Assembly (NCBI GenBank): GCA_018287875.1
Contig: JAGVVL010000001.1
Span: forward strand, 7,564,001-7,628,000
Source: Nigrospora sphaerica
Lineage: Eukaryota > Ascomycota > Sordariomycetes > Amphisphaeriales > Apiosporaceae
Reading direction: 5' to 3'
Length of the DNA stretch: 64,000 nucleotides
Of the stretch, positions 1 through 12,699 are shown piece by piece (the first letter of the stretch is position 1; each line of letters opens with the position of its first letter). Made by a program: the position numbers and the translations under genes. The notes beneath the pieces are model-generated. The model was not told the origin of the DNA. It worked only from the letters and a program-made list of their open reading frames with translations, and ran no database searches.

Positions 1-65
1 GGGAAAAGCAACGGCAGCTGTTAACATGGGCGTTTTGCCCACCCCATCCACCCCCTTCTGCCGTA

Positions 66-110
66 GTGTGCGTGTATGTGCGTGTGTGTGCGTGTGTGTG
101 CGTGTGTGTT
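66..110. repeat. GT-rich microsatellite
   Basis: An imperfect run of GTGTGC/GTGTGT units. It keeps several frames open, which accounts for the Cys/Val-rich open frames around it. No function is implied. Confidence 0.85.
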
Positions 111-605
111 ATATACGCAGGTTCAGTGTGCGGACCGCGGTCGTTTCCATATCGTCGATTCGCCCATCCGTCCGACCTGACAGACCGGATGATAAGGTTG
201 CCCATGGCCGCGGCGCCTTGCGTCACGACGGGGCCATGGGAAGAAGGAAGAAGCTCGTCCGTCGTACAATCCGAGGCGGATGTGTTCCCAAGCACCCGGT
301 TCTGCAGCATATTCGGACGGATCCCGAGGGCTGATTGGGTCATGTCCGCCTGCCCGACACGATTGAGACGATCAACGCCTGACAACCTCTTTTGCTGCAC
401 TACACGACAGCGTGCGCGCACATATGTCTGGGCGCTACGGGTGACTGGGTGGCCGTCACAACCACGACGAGGCCGTCGGTGCTGCGGTCAAACAACTACG
501 GAACCAGCCCGCCCATGGCCAGCAACGGCCAAGACACGCTTTCGGCCGCCTGCTCGGCCCCGCCCAACGATGCGTGGTGCCGCTTGTGTTGCTGCCAGAA
601 CGCCC

Positions 606-645
606 ATGACAACTTGTCTTTGCCAATGACAACTTGTCTTTGCCA
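606..645 (+). repeat. Perfect 20-bp tandem duplication
   Basis: The unit ATGACAACTTGTCTTTGCCA is present twice head to tail (606-625 and 626-645), and the second copy is followed by a further ATGA. It lies in apparently non-coding sequence. Confidence 0.9.
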
Positions 646-3600
646 ATGATCATGTAAAATCTCGGCTTCAGCTGCTCGCCAGGGGCCGCCGCCGTGACCC
701 CGCAGACAGCAGCCGCAAGCAGCCGGGAGCTGTCAGTCCTAATGGCCGTAGCCAGCGGCCCAGGCCTTCCACCTGCCAAATACACCATGTGCTGTGCTAA
801 TTATCACGGCCCGGAGACCCTGTTGGTTATTGGCCCGTAGGCGTCACCTGCAAGATTGGCGATGCTGTGCCCGTCGCTCGGCTGCGCCTTGTGTTGCCAT
901 CCTCCAGATGCGGATCGTCCAATTCGGAAAGGCTCCGGGCCCGGAGGCGACAGAGTCCATCCAACTGCATTGCCCGCCACCGTGACCGTCACTCACGGCT
1001 GTGGGGTGTTGGCGATTACCCCCCCCTCGTCGTGCTGGGCCGATGATGCACACTCTCGTGGAGCCAGCAGGGAGTGATTAAGACCGCCAGCCTGTGTGCG
1101 GATCAGATACGGCGTAGCCGCTTGGGGACCATGTGCCTTCTGCCGTGGCTGTGTGCTGGTGGGCACGCCGGCGGCTGGCAGGCCGTGGGAGCAGGTGGCT
1201 ACACAGGAAAAAAGGGGGGAACAGTCGTAGCCTCGGACTTCCGTACAGCCATTGGCTGCTCGCATTGCGTTCATGTCCGGCTCGGATCCGACTGTGAGAA
1301 TGCCGCTGGGCTTGGCCCTTTGCAAGGGAACCAAACTTCCTGGTCCCCGTACAGTTGGGGGTTTGGCCGCCATCCGCCCAGCAAGGGCCAGGGCCGGCAG
1401 ACCTACCTTGGCAACGTTCCAATTGGTCGTGGGTTTTAGAACCGCACGAGAAGGCCATCTTAGCCTAATCGGGGAATCGTCGCGAAATAGACGACTGTGG
1501 GTGTGGGGCAGCCAGTGGCAGCGGGAGCACACGAGCAGGGACAGGGGCCTCCTGTCGGTTCAGGGGTCGGGGGCTGCATGCACAGAGACCAAGGTATAGT
1601 CGTAAGTGGTTGTAAGCGGGTTTTGGGCCCGACCTGACAGTACTCCGTACCCGCGCTGAGAATAGCTAGCTGCCTGAGTGGATGCGTGCGTCGTGGCGCC
1701 GTCCTTTGTGTAGGAGATGGCCTGTACTAACACCAACACAGAGGTATGTGCGGTCTCGTCAGCCTCTAGCGAAGTCCTGAACCATTAACTAGGCGCCGTT
1801 AGTACACCATCGTAGAGACCTCCTGGCGGGTGCCTTCAGCAAGAGCCAGTCCCGGGGCAGGCAAGCTCCGTACACAACCGCTACACAGGGAACTGTACAT
1901 GGGCTGGCTACTTACATGTACCACACAAATGCACCACGGCCTCCACTCACGTCAACCCAGCTCGGGGTGGGGGATTCCCCCCATTCGATGCGCTGCCGCC
2001 ATGTACCATGAAGGCCAGGTGGGCAGCCGCACGGTGACAGGGACCTGGGCCCCGCGCCCGTGTGATCGTTGGTCCAAGTTGTTGACCGGCGGCGAGGCGG
2101 GCGTGGGTATCAATCAACCACTCAGCAAGAGTGGCAGCAGCAGCGGGAAGGGGAGAGGGGGCCATGGTCGTCATGGCGGACACGAAGCCCCTGGCTAGCG
2201 ACAAGTGTCAATGCCTCCTAGTCGAAGCATCGGGGAGGATATTTGCGTGCAGTGGAAAACGGATCTAGACGAAGGCATGGGTTTGTGAACGGTGGGCCCG
2301 GCCACGACGGGATCCCAACGCAGCGTCGCCGCTGGGCCCTCTGAGCACGCGGCAGATGAGCAGGTGATCCGGAGAGGCGTTGCGTGCGCAAGCGGTGGCC
2401 CCTCTCTGGGGCCCAGGTGCCGTGTCCTCCCCACCACGGTCGTAGGTAGGTGCCCAGTGACCAGGCTCCCAGGCACCGGAAGGCGTTCAAGGGGGGGGGC
2501 CGGGGTGGGTAGAACTGCTGGGCAGGGGGCGAGACGGATATGGAGCAGCAGTTGGCAGGGCTGGCTGCTTGCCTTGTCGACAGCCACGGAGATTTACCGA
2601 CGCGACAGCCGGCGCGGGTGATGAGAGAAGGGGCACGCAAGCATCTACCGTCGAGGGCGCTCACCCGCCGCAACCCGCGCCGTGGTGATGAGCAGATAAT
2701 GACGGGCCTGGCCAGGAGGACGGGGCTGGCTGGCATGGGAAACGGGGCTGCTTCCGGTGCCCGTTCACGGAATGGTAGCCGGGGAGGTACACGTAAGTTG
2801 TACTCGCTGGGGATGCACCTGAAACGCACGGCGCATTATGTATCCGGACTGCAACTGGAATCGGTCGGCAGACAGTCCATCCTAGTCCACGCTGTCAATC
2901 TGCCATGGAGTGTTCGTCTGGGACTGGGGGGAGGGATGGGGAAGGCTGGCCGATGCATGTTCGTAGCGTGGCCGAGTTATCAGAAATAAGAAGTTAAACG
3001 GTGTTAAAGGTAAGTAGGTACAACTCACCCTCGTTGCCGCCCGCTTGTGGTCCGCAGCCAAGACGAATCCAACTGATGCCCGGGCTCCATGGATATGGGA
3101 GATGGATAGGAGCCCTGAAGCTCCCTGGGTTGCCATCTACCTACTACCCGCCTTCCTACTTCCCCTGCCTAGGTAGTTATGTACTGCTTACCTCTTCGTA
3201 CGGATGTTCAGTGAATGTACCTGATCTCGCCAGTACACAAAGAGCGGGTGGTGGTGGTGGTTTCAGTCGTGGCTCGCTCATAAACTAGCGGCTGTATCCG
3301 CGCTTATTGGATGACCCGCGCAGACAATCACTAGCTGGACAATACATACCTCCAACCGAGGAAGGAGCAATGCCGACGTTGGGGCCTGCAAGGCGATGGT
3401 GCTCTCCAAACCTCCAGCTCAGCAAAGCCCAGGTCGACGCGCGGTCGGTGCGTGCCCGTCGTTCTCAACGTGCGGGCCCAATTCGGATGGTGGGTATGGA
3501 ACTCTCTATATCTGACCGGTGGGACTCGGAAGAGGCTCTGAGACCCTCCACGCTTTGGGGCCGTGAACGAGCCACCTCCAGCCTCTTGCCTAATCTGCCT

Positions 3601-5018
3601 GGTCAATATGGAAGGCGCATTGCTAGGGTTGACCCGAAGTTCAGCTCGTCGCCGGCAGGAGGCATGGCGGCCCCGAGTCCCTGCATATGTCCCCTCTGTC
3701 TTCTAGTCTGCGCCTCTCTGGGCCGCTTCTCGTCTGCCTAGGAGGGGCCGACGTCGATGAGTGGTGGGTATAGGGTGGACGACAATACGGATCCAGAGTC
3801 GTCGGTGTCACGGACCTCACCCTCTCCCTCTCTCCAGGGCTCCCACTTCGCTCGTCCCCCCTCGCTCTGCCACGTCGTGCCTATGAACCATGGAAGTACC
3901 GTAGCCGTGGCTCCCCTTCCCTTTCACTTCGTCCTTCCCGAAACGTTGCATGCCTGCCATGGATGGCATGCCTACATGGACGGACTTCAGGGCGCCGGGA
4001 GTTTCCTCCGCCAACCCGGACACCCATCACTCACTTATCCGCATTGATCTGCACCCCCAGAAACCCAGGCAGGCTGCTACATCGTAGATACCTACCTACC
4101 TATCACCTTCGCTTGGAGGTTGTTTGCGCGACCTTTCCATCCACTGCTCGGTCACTTACCGGAACGGGATTCCCTAACTATATAGCGGGGCTGGGTGGAG
4201 AAGGACCGCCCGGCCGTGTCTGTCCACCCCCATCACCATGCGCTACGGTCTCAATACTTGGGAATTCAGCACGCAAGGCGATTCAGGCACTGACGACAGG
4301 TTCCGCGGCTGTCGCTTGGCAACCAGCGCTCTCAGCTGACACTGTCAAAGCACAGCTTTTGTCACACCTGCGTGCCTGGCCCGAAGTACGGGACAGCCAT
4401 GAGATGCTCAAGGTTTGAACCTGGCCCAAGATAGGACGCTGAAGCCGACCGCCTAGCAGATATTCGAGGGGGAGCGCGGGTGACAGCGGCAAGAGCCAGA
4501 TCCGTCTGCCCGCTCCTGAGTCTGCAACGGTCCGATTTCAATCGCGGGCCTTGGATACGGTGGCATAGAATCTTCGACACATCCCTCAGGCTTTACAAAC
4601 CGACCGTGCCCTGCCCCTCTGCTGAAGAGAGACTGGGCGCAAGCCTGAGTCCGTAGACACAGCCATGCCCCCAACGAAGACACATCCCAGGCCCATGCCT
4701 TCCGTGCCTGGTGACTGACAAGTCTGCTACGCCCAGCCATGCCGGATGAAGCCAAAGAAGCGACTCCTTGTCTTGTCACCTGGCCAACGACTCATGCTAA
4801 TGGCCGATTGGCGGTGTCTGGTTTCAGACTTCGTATACGTGATCTGCTTTGAGTCGGGTCACCAATCGCAGCGTTACAGCAGGACGTGACACTCTCGTCC
4901 ATAGTGGCAGAGGGGAAAGCTATGAATACCGCGGCGTCGGGCGCGCATGTACACCACATACCTCTCTACATATGCTGACATCCAGCATATGTCTGAGCGA
5001 CAGAGGTGGAGGGGAGAA

Positions 5019-5032
5019 GGGGGGGGGGGGGG
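5019..5032 (+). repeat. G14 homopolymer
   Basis: An uninterrupted run of 14 G in intergenic sequence. Confidence 0.9.
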
Positions 5033-8000
5033 CGTATGCGCCTAGTGCAGGGCCGGATGAATGGATGGATGGATGAATAGATGGGTATAGGGCACGGCCG
5101 TATAGATACGTAATGAGTTGGTAGCATGTAAGAGAGATATGTATGAAGACAGAGGAAGGGGTTCGCCAGGTCTCAAGCCAGGTCAGATTCGGCCAGGTCG
5201 CATCCGGCCCGCCTGGTCGCTATAATGCTGTAAGCGATCAGAAACTAATCGCAAATTCCGAATGCGATGGACGATCTGATTTGACGGGAGCCTGACTCTG
5301 ATCGACAGCGAACCGCACATCCTGGACGGTGCAACTGCAGGGCGACTGTTAGCGTGGTGGGAACCCAGTCCGAGGATCGTCAGGTGAACGGCTATTGCCG
5401 CGAGATTGGCCTTCTCCTCTCCCTCGTCGCCCGGCCACTATACCGTGCCAATATCAGCACGCCTCGCCCTCATGGTGGCCTCGACTAGCGGGAAAGGCTT
5501 CCGGAGCAGCGAGGGCCAGCGGCCGCGGGCACGCCTGGACCGCCGGGCAGGCCCAGCGCCCGGCGAAGGGACGGAGAGACGACAGGCGCATGGACGGATA
5601 GATGACGGGAAAAGAGAGTCGGATATTGGGCGGCTCGATCGAGGCGACGGGAGGCCGCTAAGCAACATGGTCAAACCGCACAAGCCCCCCGTTCGGGGAA
5701 AGGCCGTCTTGCGGGGGTGCGCCTGGGAATGACGGGGCTCACGGCGTCCGCTGCCAAGCCGCCATGGATTGAATGGATTCCGTCGTGCTCCGTCGGCACG
5801 GCTATACAGGGGGGCAATGGGCAGCTCGTCGACCGCTTTTGCTTCGACTCTACCTACCCCTTCCCCACCCCGTGATACGTGCGGCCACTGATTCCATGTA
5901 TTAGCTAAGATAGAGTAAGCCTACCTAGTAAGTTGGTAGTACTCCAAGAAGTGATAGGGGCTTTACGTGAGTTGAGGGAGGACGGACAGCAAGGGCAGCA
6001 GGTACCCGAGAGGTAATAGGTAGGAGAGGTTGTTCAGAACGCAGCAGGCCATAGGTCAGCAGGCAGGCAACCGCAGGGTTGCTAACCCCGATTGGTACCT
6101 CATACGGCCTGCACTGCGTCTATCCGTCCATCCCGATTCCCATCCCACCTCGGCTGGAGGACGTGGAATGCACTACCTCCTAAACGGGCATCATCTTCTC
6201 GCGCGGGAATTCCTTGGGTGACCAGTGCCGAAAGAACGGTGGGCGGCACGTGCGCGAAGGGGAGGAAGGGGGGGTGTGGCCGCACGCGCGCCCCCGCGCG
6301 GCGTCGCACACCCCCCCAACCGATGGTGATGGTCGTGAACCCGACGGAGGCGGGACAGGCATAGGATCTCACAGACACGGCTTCTCCCTGGCGGCGACGG
6401 AGCAACGACACAGCTGCGTCGACGGCAGCGTTGGGGGTTGGGGTCCCGGCTTCTCCCAGCGCTGGGCCGGCCAAATTACGTCTTGCGGACTCAGGGCATG
6501 GCCGCTAAACGGACCCGGACTTGTCGGATTTGGAGGCTCGGCCCTGGTACCGAATCATGATGGCCCTGACTCGAAGGAAACGGCCAGGCGTGAGCTAGTT
6601 AAACGCCCGCTGTCATGTCGCCCTCGACGACGACCTCTGGGAGCTGGACATACCGCCCGCCAATAGAAGGGGCGCGCCGTCCATGTGTACTGTGGCCTCC
6701 ACCCCGGGGAGGGGGGGAGGGGCAAAACACCGGCTGAGCGGGCATGGCGAAACCGTGACGCCCGGAGACTGGGTTTGATCTGATGTCGGCAGTGCTTGTT
6801 TTGTCGAGCTCAAGGGGAGGGATGGGGTACCGCGGGTGTCGCTGCGATGGGTGGCTCTCTCCATTTCTTTTCCTTCATGGGGCCCAAGGGGACAACTGCC
6901 AAGGGCCTTGTTGGCGAGTTGCACTGAAACATGACAAGCGAGCTCCTGAGCGTCACGGAAACGTCACCCTCGCAACAGGCTACGCATGGCCTTCTACCGG
7001 GTTGCCTACCACGTCTTCATGCAGACTCATGCCAACCTCTCTCCACCGTGTGTGTGTATGTGTACCTGGGTTCCATCCCGAAGAGGGTGGTTCGAGGCCA
7101 CGCGGGGTGGGCAGGCAGGCATGCGTTGCGTGGTAGCGCCAGCGCCTGCGCCAGCGGCAGGCAAGAGAAAATATGCATCTCGAGGTGTGCCGTGCTGTTG
7201 CCCCAGGCAAGTTAGGCCCAAGGCAGCAATTTCGACCAGCTAGCTGCTGGAAGCCTCCGTAGTGGGCAGCAATCCGTACGGATTAGTAGTAGTGTTGGGT
7301 ACTAAAGCTCGACTCCATATCCATGTGCCGAGCGGCGGTGGATGCACGGTTAGATGCATGGGGTGAGTATAGCCCACCTCCCGCCTCCTTACCTCGCATA
7401 CTACCTACCTAACCGACCTTGGTCCTGGTCGCCCCCCCCTCCTCTTCTTCTAGTTCTTCTTCTCGCCTCACCTACCATTACCGCGTGATATGATGTGGCA
7501 GTCTCCGGTCGTCGATGGAGCCCCCGTCGCTTGGACCCAGCCGGAGAGGAGGCCGTGCGACACTCTGGCTGCAACAACGAATAGTTAAGCGATGCTCAGG
7601 CAAAGGAGCAGTCTGGCCCATCGAGGAAGCTGACGGCTTCTGACGAGGCTTCGTGCCAGCTAACGGTTCCCCGCTATATTCGTGTTAACGCGCGTGTGTA
7701 CGTCTGCGAAGTGGTGGGATACCTACAATAGATACTCCTCTCAAGCGAGCTTGTGGGCTTTACTATACCCTAGCGGGTAATGAACAATAGCGAAAAAGTA
7801 CCTCGGTCCACGATGAGAAACAAGTGATGACAGTGATGATGAGGAATAACATCCATGACAATATCATTGATTAGAATAATAAATGAGCTATAAACCATAC
7901 TGCCACGACGGCTGTCCACAAGACGCCCCCTTGTACCCTTCCCCTAGCCCATATGAAATACTCGAACCCGGTTACTGATCTACCTCCCTGCCTCATCCTT

Positions 8001-9839
8001 TGCATGCGCTCTGCGGGCGACCTAGTACTGGTATACCCGTCTCAGACTGGATACTGACCGCCTCGCTCTCCGCCCACCCACCGCGGCGGGAGGTGGATGG
8101 ATGGATCTGCAGCCCAAACACGCTGCGTGAATCGAACCGAGCCGAACCCCGGGGCTCGGCTTTTTTCCCATGCGACACGTCCGTCCTTAGTCGTAGGCAG
8201 AGACAGCGGCGGCCGTGATGCTGTGCATGAGACACTTCCCGACGGCACAACCTCCCAACAACAACTCCAAACCTTGCAGTGCGTGTGTGCACGCCTACCA
8301 CAGGGGAGCACGGCACCCGCGACCGCGGAGGGCGCGCGCGCATGCGTCCAAAGTCGACGACAACGTCTTTCGCCCGAGCTTATTCGTCGGGTGGCAGATG
8401 AGCCAACAACGCCCCCCATTGACTCCGGGCGACGGGCAACCTTTTTTTTTTTTGTGTCTGGGCGGTGCCAGGTCCTCGGGGTCCCTACGTAATGCAAAGT
8501 CTGTACCTACTGTACGTACAAGCTGCGCGGCTGGAGGGACCCTGCGCGGAAACCTTTTCGTTGGGTCGTCGGGTCGGCCACCGGCAGTCAATCCCAGGGG
8601 CGGGTGTGGGTAGGTAGGTAAGATCTATGTGCCATTTTTATGCCCCCCTCCTCGAGTACCGGGGAACGGAGGGGTGGCCGTATGGATCCTGGATGGATAA
8701 AAGCCGTAGGTAGATGGTTATGTAGGTTGGATCTTGGTACTTACCTACCTTCCAACCTTCCATCATACCAGACCTTTTGGGTAGAGAGAAGTAGTAGTAT
8801 ACTTGGTTACAGAGTGCGCACGGATAATAGTGAGTCAGTGCTCCTTGGTATTTACGAGACAGGCCTCCCCCCAAAGTGCCGATGAGAATGATAGGGAACG
8901 ATGAAAGCCGAAGAGATATACATATACACATACAAACATACATACACAGAGGGGGGGATGAGGAATAGGGAAAGGGCCCTGGCCTCGGGCTGGGGCGCCG
9001 TGGAAAGACGAGGATGAACATGATCGTAAATATGATACAACCATGAGAGGACGAAAGGGATAAGGAAAAGTAGCGGGAGGAGTCCACAGAGATTCCCCCA
9101 GCACCTCTCTCGACGGCCTCGTCCGCTACCACCATCTCAAGCCCGTCTGCACGTCTGCGCAACCACCGCACTTTGCTTGAGTTGTGCAACGCGGCAACAC
9201 ACGACTATGCGCAGCCATCCAGAGCCGGCCAGCTTAAGGAGGGAGGTAGGTACCTGGGTAGCTACTTACCTGCCATAATACGTACTGTACCTACACGGAG
9301 GTGATACGGCGCAGTGAGGCGGCCAGGCCCCTCGAGTCCGGTCTGACGAACCCAAAAGAACCCAAAGCGGACATGCAGCCAACAGTATGCGGCCGGTACC
9401 TACATGCCGCCGATCTAGCCCACCAGCGATGGGGCGAACAGCCCGCCTGGAGTGCGACAGCACGGCGGGTCAACCTGTACTGTGTATACGTCTACTACTA
9501 CCTGCTACGTACATGGCTATGGACATACCTACATTCTCTGGCTATGCAACGACACGATGTGTGCAGGGGTCCGGCCCCGGCAACCCTCTCCTTCCATCGG
9601 GCAATTTCATCTGGACATCTGGATCAGAACAAGAACGGTCGTGGTCTGGGGTCCTTAGCCCGCCCCCTGCTCGTGCATACTACGCTTCTCTAGCGGCCCT
9701 TGGTGTCACTTTCTGAACTGTAGCGTCCGCTCTACACACTACCTAGGTACATGCGCATACGTACATTTATCGACTAGGGTGGGGGAGGCTAAGAGTCCCT
9801 GTCACTTTCCCTCCATCACTCATTCACTCTCCGGCCCCT

Positions 9840-9928
9840 GTGTGTGTGTGTGTGTGCGTGTGTGTAGGTAGGTAGGTAGGTATGTGTGTAGTAGGTATGT
9901 CTCTCTCTCTCTCGCTCCCTCTCTCGCT
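9840..9928 (+). repeat. Composite microsatellite (TG)n-(TAGG)n-(TC)n
   Basis: Three simple repeats adjoin. A TG run is followed by four or five GTAG/TAGG units and then a CT run. The tract lies about 1.3 kb upstream of the homeobox gene start. TAGG units of the same kind recur in many intergenic spacers of the window. Confidence 0.8.
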
Positions 9929-10944
9929 ATGTTTCTCGTGCACACGGTACTGCCCTTCCTCCACTACCACCACCACCATCACCTCCACTACCACCAGCAT
10001 CTACCACCCATTACTAGTCCGTACTTGTCACTTACTTGCTACCACCATCACCCGTTCACACCCCCCCCCGGCCCTGTCGACCCACGACGGCCTGCCGGTC
10101 GTTCGGACCCATACCATGTCGATGCTGGTCAGTCTCAACAGTCCGGCGGGAGCCCACCCACAAGGACAAGACCCCTCCCTCCCTGCCGGTGCTGTGGGGA
10201 TGTGGATATAGTACTTGGATACAGCGACGGCCGTCGACTGACCGGGATGCTTTCGCATGGTCGGGCTCTTTATGGTTTAGTCCTTCTCCGTCAAAACCGT
10301 CTCTCCACAGCCGGAAGGGGTTCTCTCCCAACCTTCAACCACATTGAAAAGCATCCAAGCCTGCCCTGCCGGTTTGAAGGTGGGCTGCTTCTCGTTTCCG
10401 CTCACCTCAACCGTTCCTTGCCCACGCCACCTGCACCGGACTCGTCTGAGGCTGTCTTTGTGTCAGTCCCGTTCGTCTCGACACTAGAAATATTGACTTG
10501 CACCTCGAGCGTTGCATGCTCCTTCCGTCTTCGAACTCTCTGTCATTGCCTATTCGGGACACCATCTGTGCGGCCCTGCCTGCTGATCCACATCATCGGC
10601 GAGACTACCCACGGGGTCACTGCTCTTTGGGCTCAGCTCGTTTTACAAAAAGACGCCGACGCCTCGACGGCTTTCCCACCATCGCAAACACGCATTGCCC
10701 GGTCCTCTCTGCCCGTATACTTCCTCGTGTATACCAACTTGTCGACACTCGCCCTTATCAGCCCGACTCGCCCTCCCTCGGCCCTTGCACTGCTTGCTTG
10801 CTTCCTTCTTTTCTCTCGCCCTCTCTCCCTCCCTCCCTCACTGTCCGTTCTTTCTTACCCTCTCTCGCTTGGTCAAAGACAGCAACCAGGACCGTGCTAG
10901 ACCGCGAGGAGCAAACTGCCCTTTCTCAGGCCCGGAAGCGGTCG

Positions 10945-10953
10945 ATGAAGTAG
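10945..10953 (+). promoter_or_regulatory. Possible minimal upstream ORF (Met-Lys-stop)
   Basis: ATG AAG TAG lies in the presumed 5' leader of the homeobox gene, upstream of a likely leader intron (11033-11117). If the mature transcript includes this segment, the ORF would be scanned before the main start. The transcript start is not known, so this is inference. Confidence 0.35.
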
Positions 10954-11032
10954 CACGCCTATCCAGCCGGAATCCCTGTGACCCTCGCTACAACAAGCAA
11001 CCCCTCGGCCTCCACCGCAGCTTCAGGTCGAG

Positions 11033-11117
11033 GTAAGCCGCAACCTTTGTCCCCCACGCGGCCTTCATAAAACCCATGGGCGCCGGCTCCTCCTGGACCG
11101 ACTAACACTCCCCACAG
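11033..11117 (+). other. Probable 5'-leader intron of the homeobox gene
   Basis: The donor GTAAGC begins at 11033. A branch-point-like GACTAACAC lies near 11099-11107 and the acceptor CACAG ends at 11117. The 85-bp length matches the coding introns of this genome. After splicing, the first ATG downstream of the acceptor is at 11165. Confidence 0.6.
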
Positions 11118-11164
11118 GTTCTCTCACGGCAAACGCAAAGTCGGCCACCCCACCCAATCCGGGC

Positions 11165-12699
11165 ATGGAATATAGCCCCCCTCGATTAGCAGAAATCACA
11201 CGCCCAGACAACCTCGGCAGCAAGATGTCTACTCTCACCATGCCTGCTCCTCACCACCACACCGGCTTCCACCGTGAGTTCGCCTGGCAAGAGCCTCGCC
11301 CAACCGAACTTCCGCAGCGTCCGCGGCACGAGGTCGAGAAGATCGCCCTGCCGTCGATTCGACAGGTACTGCTCCCTGCCTTGCGTATGTGGGCCCCAAT
11401 TCGCTGACCAGGTCTCCAGGCTTTCCCCGAACTCCAGCTCCGAGTCCAGCCGGACGAGCCAACGAGGACTCCCTCGTCCACGACGTCACCCGTCGCCCCG
11501 GTTGCAGGCAATGTGACCCCGCCGGAATATGTGCATTCCCCCAGCCGGAACAAAAGGCGGCGGCTTTCTTTCGAAGACGTTAGAGATAGCGAGAGGGCCA
11601 GCCAGGTGCCCCGACTCTACTCGAGCACGGGAGGAACGATGATGGGACAGCAGTCGCCGCCCATGGCACCCCGGCCAGCACCCGAAGCTTGGGGATCGTC
11701 GAGCCGTACTAGCCCTTACTCGTCCAGCGGCGTATTTCCCTCGATACGGTCCCCAGTCACCATGGAGGTGCGCGAGCGAGTCGACGCGCGCCCTACCCTG
11801 CCCAGCTTGCCTCGAATGGAATTCGAACGCAACACCGCGCCCGTGCACAGGGTGAGGAGCCACTCTGGCGACGAGTACATGCAGGACTCGATGCGGCCTC
11901 GCATCTTCCACGGCACAGCCCCCTTGGCAGTCGAGGCGCCGCCGCCGCCCTACCGAGCGCCTGGCTACGGCTACGGCTACCACCACAGCAGAATGCAGTC
12001 TCACTCGGTGGGCTCGATACACCACCCGATGGAACGCGCCTCGTTTTCGTCAGGGCCCTACGGTCACCCTCAGTTCCACCCTGACAACAACTTTATGAGG
12101 ATGAGTGACTTCGGCATGGGTATGGGTGGCGATAACAAGCAGCGAAAACGCCGTGGCAACCTGCCGAAAGAGACGACGGACAAACTGCGGGCTTGGTTCG
12201 TCGCCCACTTGCACCACCCTTATCCCACCGAGGACGAGAAGCAGGATCTGATGCGTCAGACTGGATTACAAATGAGTAAGTTCTCCCGCACGAAGCCCCC
12301 CTGAGGGCGCCGCAAGGCGAAAGTCAAATGAAAGACTGGACCCGCAAGTGGTAGCCGGACGCTGGAGGCAAAGGGCCCTCGCCTGGCAAGCAAAGTTTGA
12401 GGCTGAATTGGTGCTAACGGTATTCTCTCTCTCTAGACCAAATATCCAACTGGTTCATCAACGCCCGCCGCCGGCAGCTGCCCACCATGATCAACAACGC
12501 TCGTGCCGAATCCGACGCCATGTCGGGTCGCAGTGGCGACGGCAAGGTTTTGCCCTCGACGGAACGCAATGAGTACGACCACGACGTCAAGCGCGACAGC
12601 GTGCCACTGAGTGACGGCGAGGCCAGCAACTACGACGATGTCGATATGGACGGCATGCATCGCCGTACGTCGATCCAACTGAAGCGTGGTAGTATCTGA
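11165..12699 (+). CDS. TALE-class homeodomain transcription factor
   Basis: Nuclear DNA-binding regulator. Exons are 11165-11365, 11420-12275 and 12437-12699, giving 439 residues. The joins are in phase and read RQ|AFPELQLR and GLQM-N-QISNWF. The homeodomain spans about residues 307-368. Helix 3 reads NQISNWFINARRRQLP, with the invariant W358, F359, N361 and R363. The PYP at 334-336 is the three-residue loop extension that defines the TALE class. The N-terminal 300 residues are Pro/Ser-rich and look disordered, apart from a basic NKRRRLSFEDV segment. The C-terminal tail is acidic and Ser-rich. TALE proteins of this type control conidiation or sexual development in Sordariomycetes (family knowledge); targets here are unknown. 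The first ATG after the leader intron was chosen as start. The in-frame ATG at 11225 (MSTLTMPAP) is a real alternative that would remove 20 residues. Confidence 0.92.

Larger units (their letters stand above)
1..10900. other. Long intergenic region without a recognisable gene
   Basis: Open frames occur on both strands here, but they are short, low in complexity and overlap one another. None shows a domain, a conserved motif or a convincing exon-intron structure. The stretch holds several simple repeats: GT-rich at 66-110, a G14 run at 5019-5032, a composite microsatellite at 9840-9928, and scattered TAGG/CCTA tetranucleotides. The final few hundred bases (about 10790-10870) are strongly CT-rich, as is common near fungal transcription starts, and probably belong to the promoter or leader of the homeobox gene that follows. 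Non-coding transcripts or a highly diverged small gene cannot be excluded by reading alone. Confidence 0.6.

Noticed and set aside
4401..4430. B-box-like GGTTCAAACC on the - strand, considered as a tRNA
   Set aside because: The flanking bases do not form a five-base T stem and no A box, anticodon arm or acceptor stem fits.
9884..10900. 338-codon + strand frame rich in His, Ser and Pro
   Set aside because: Composed of microsatellite translation (SLSL, HHHH) and CT-rich leader. No domain, and overlapping frames are equally open. Best read as promoter and leader of the homeobox gene.
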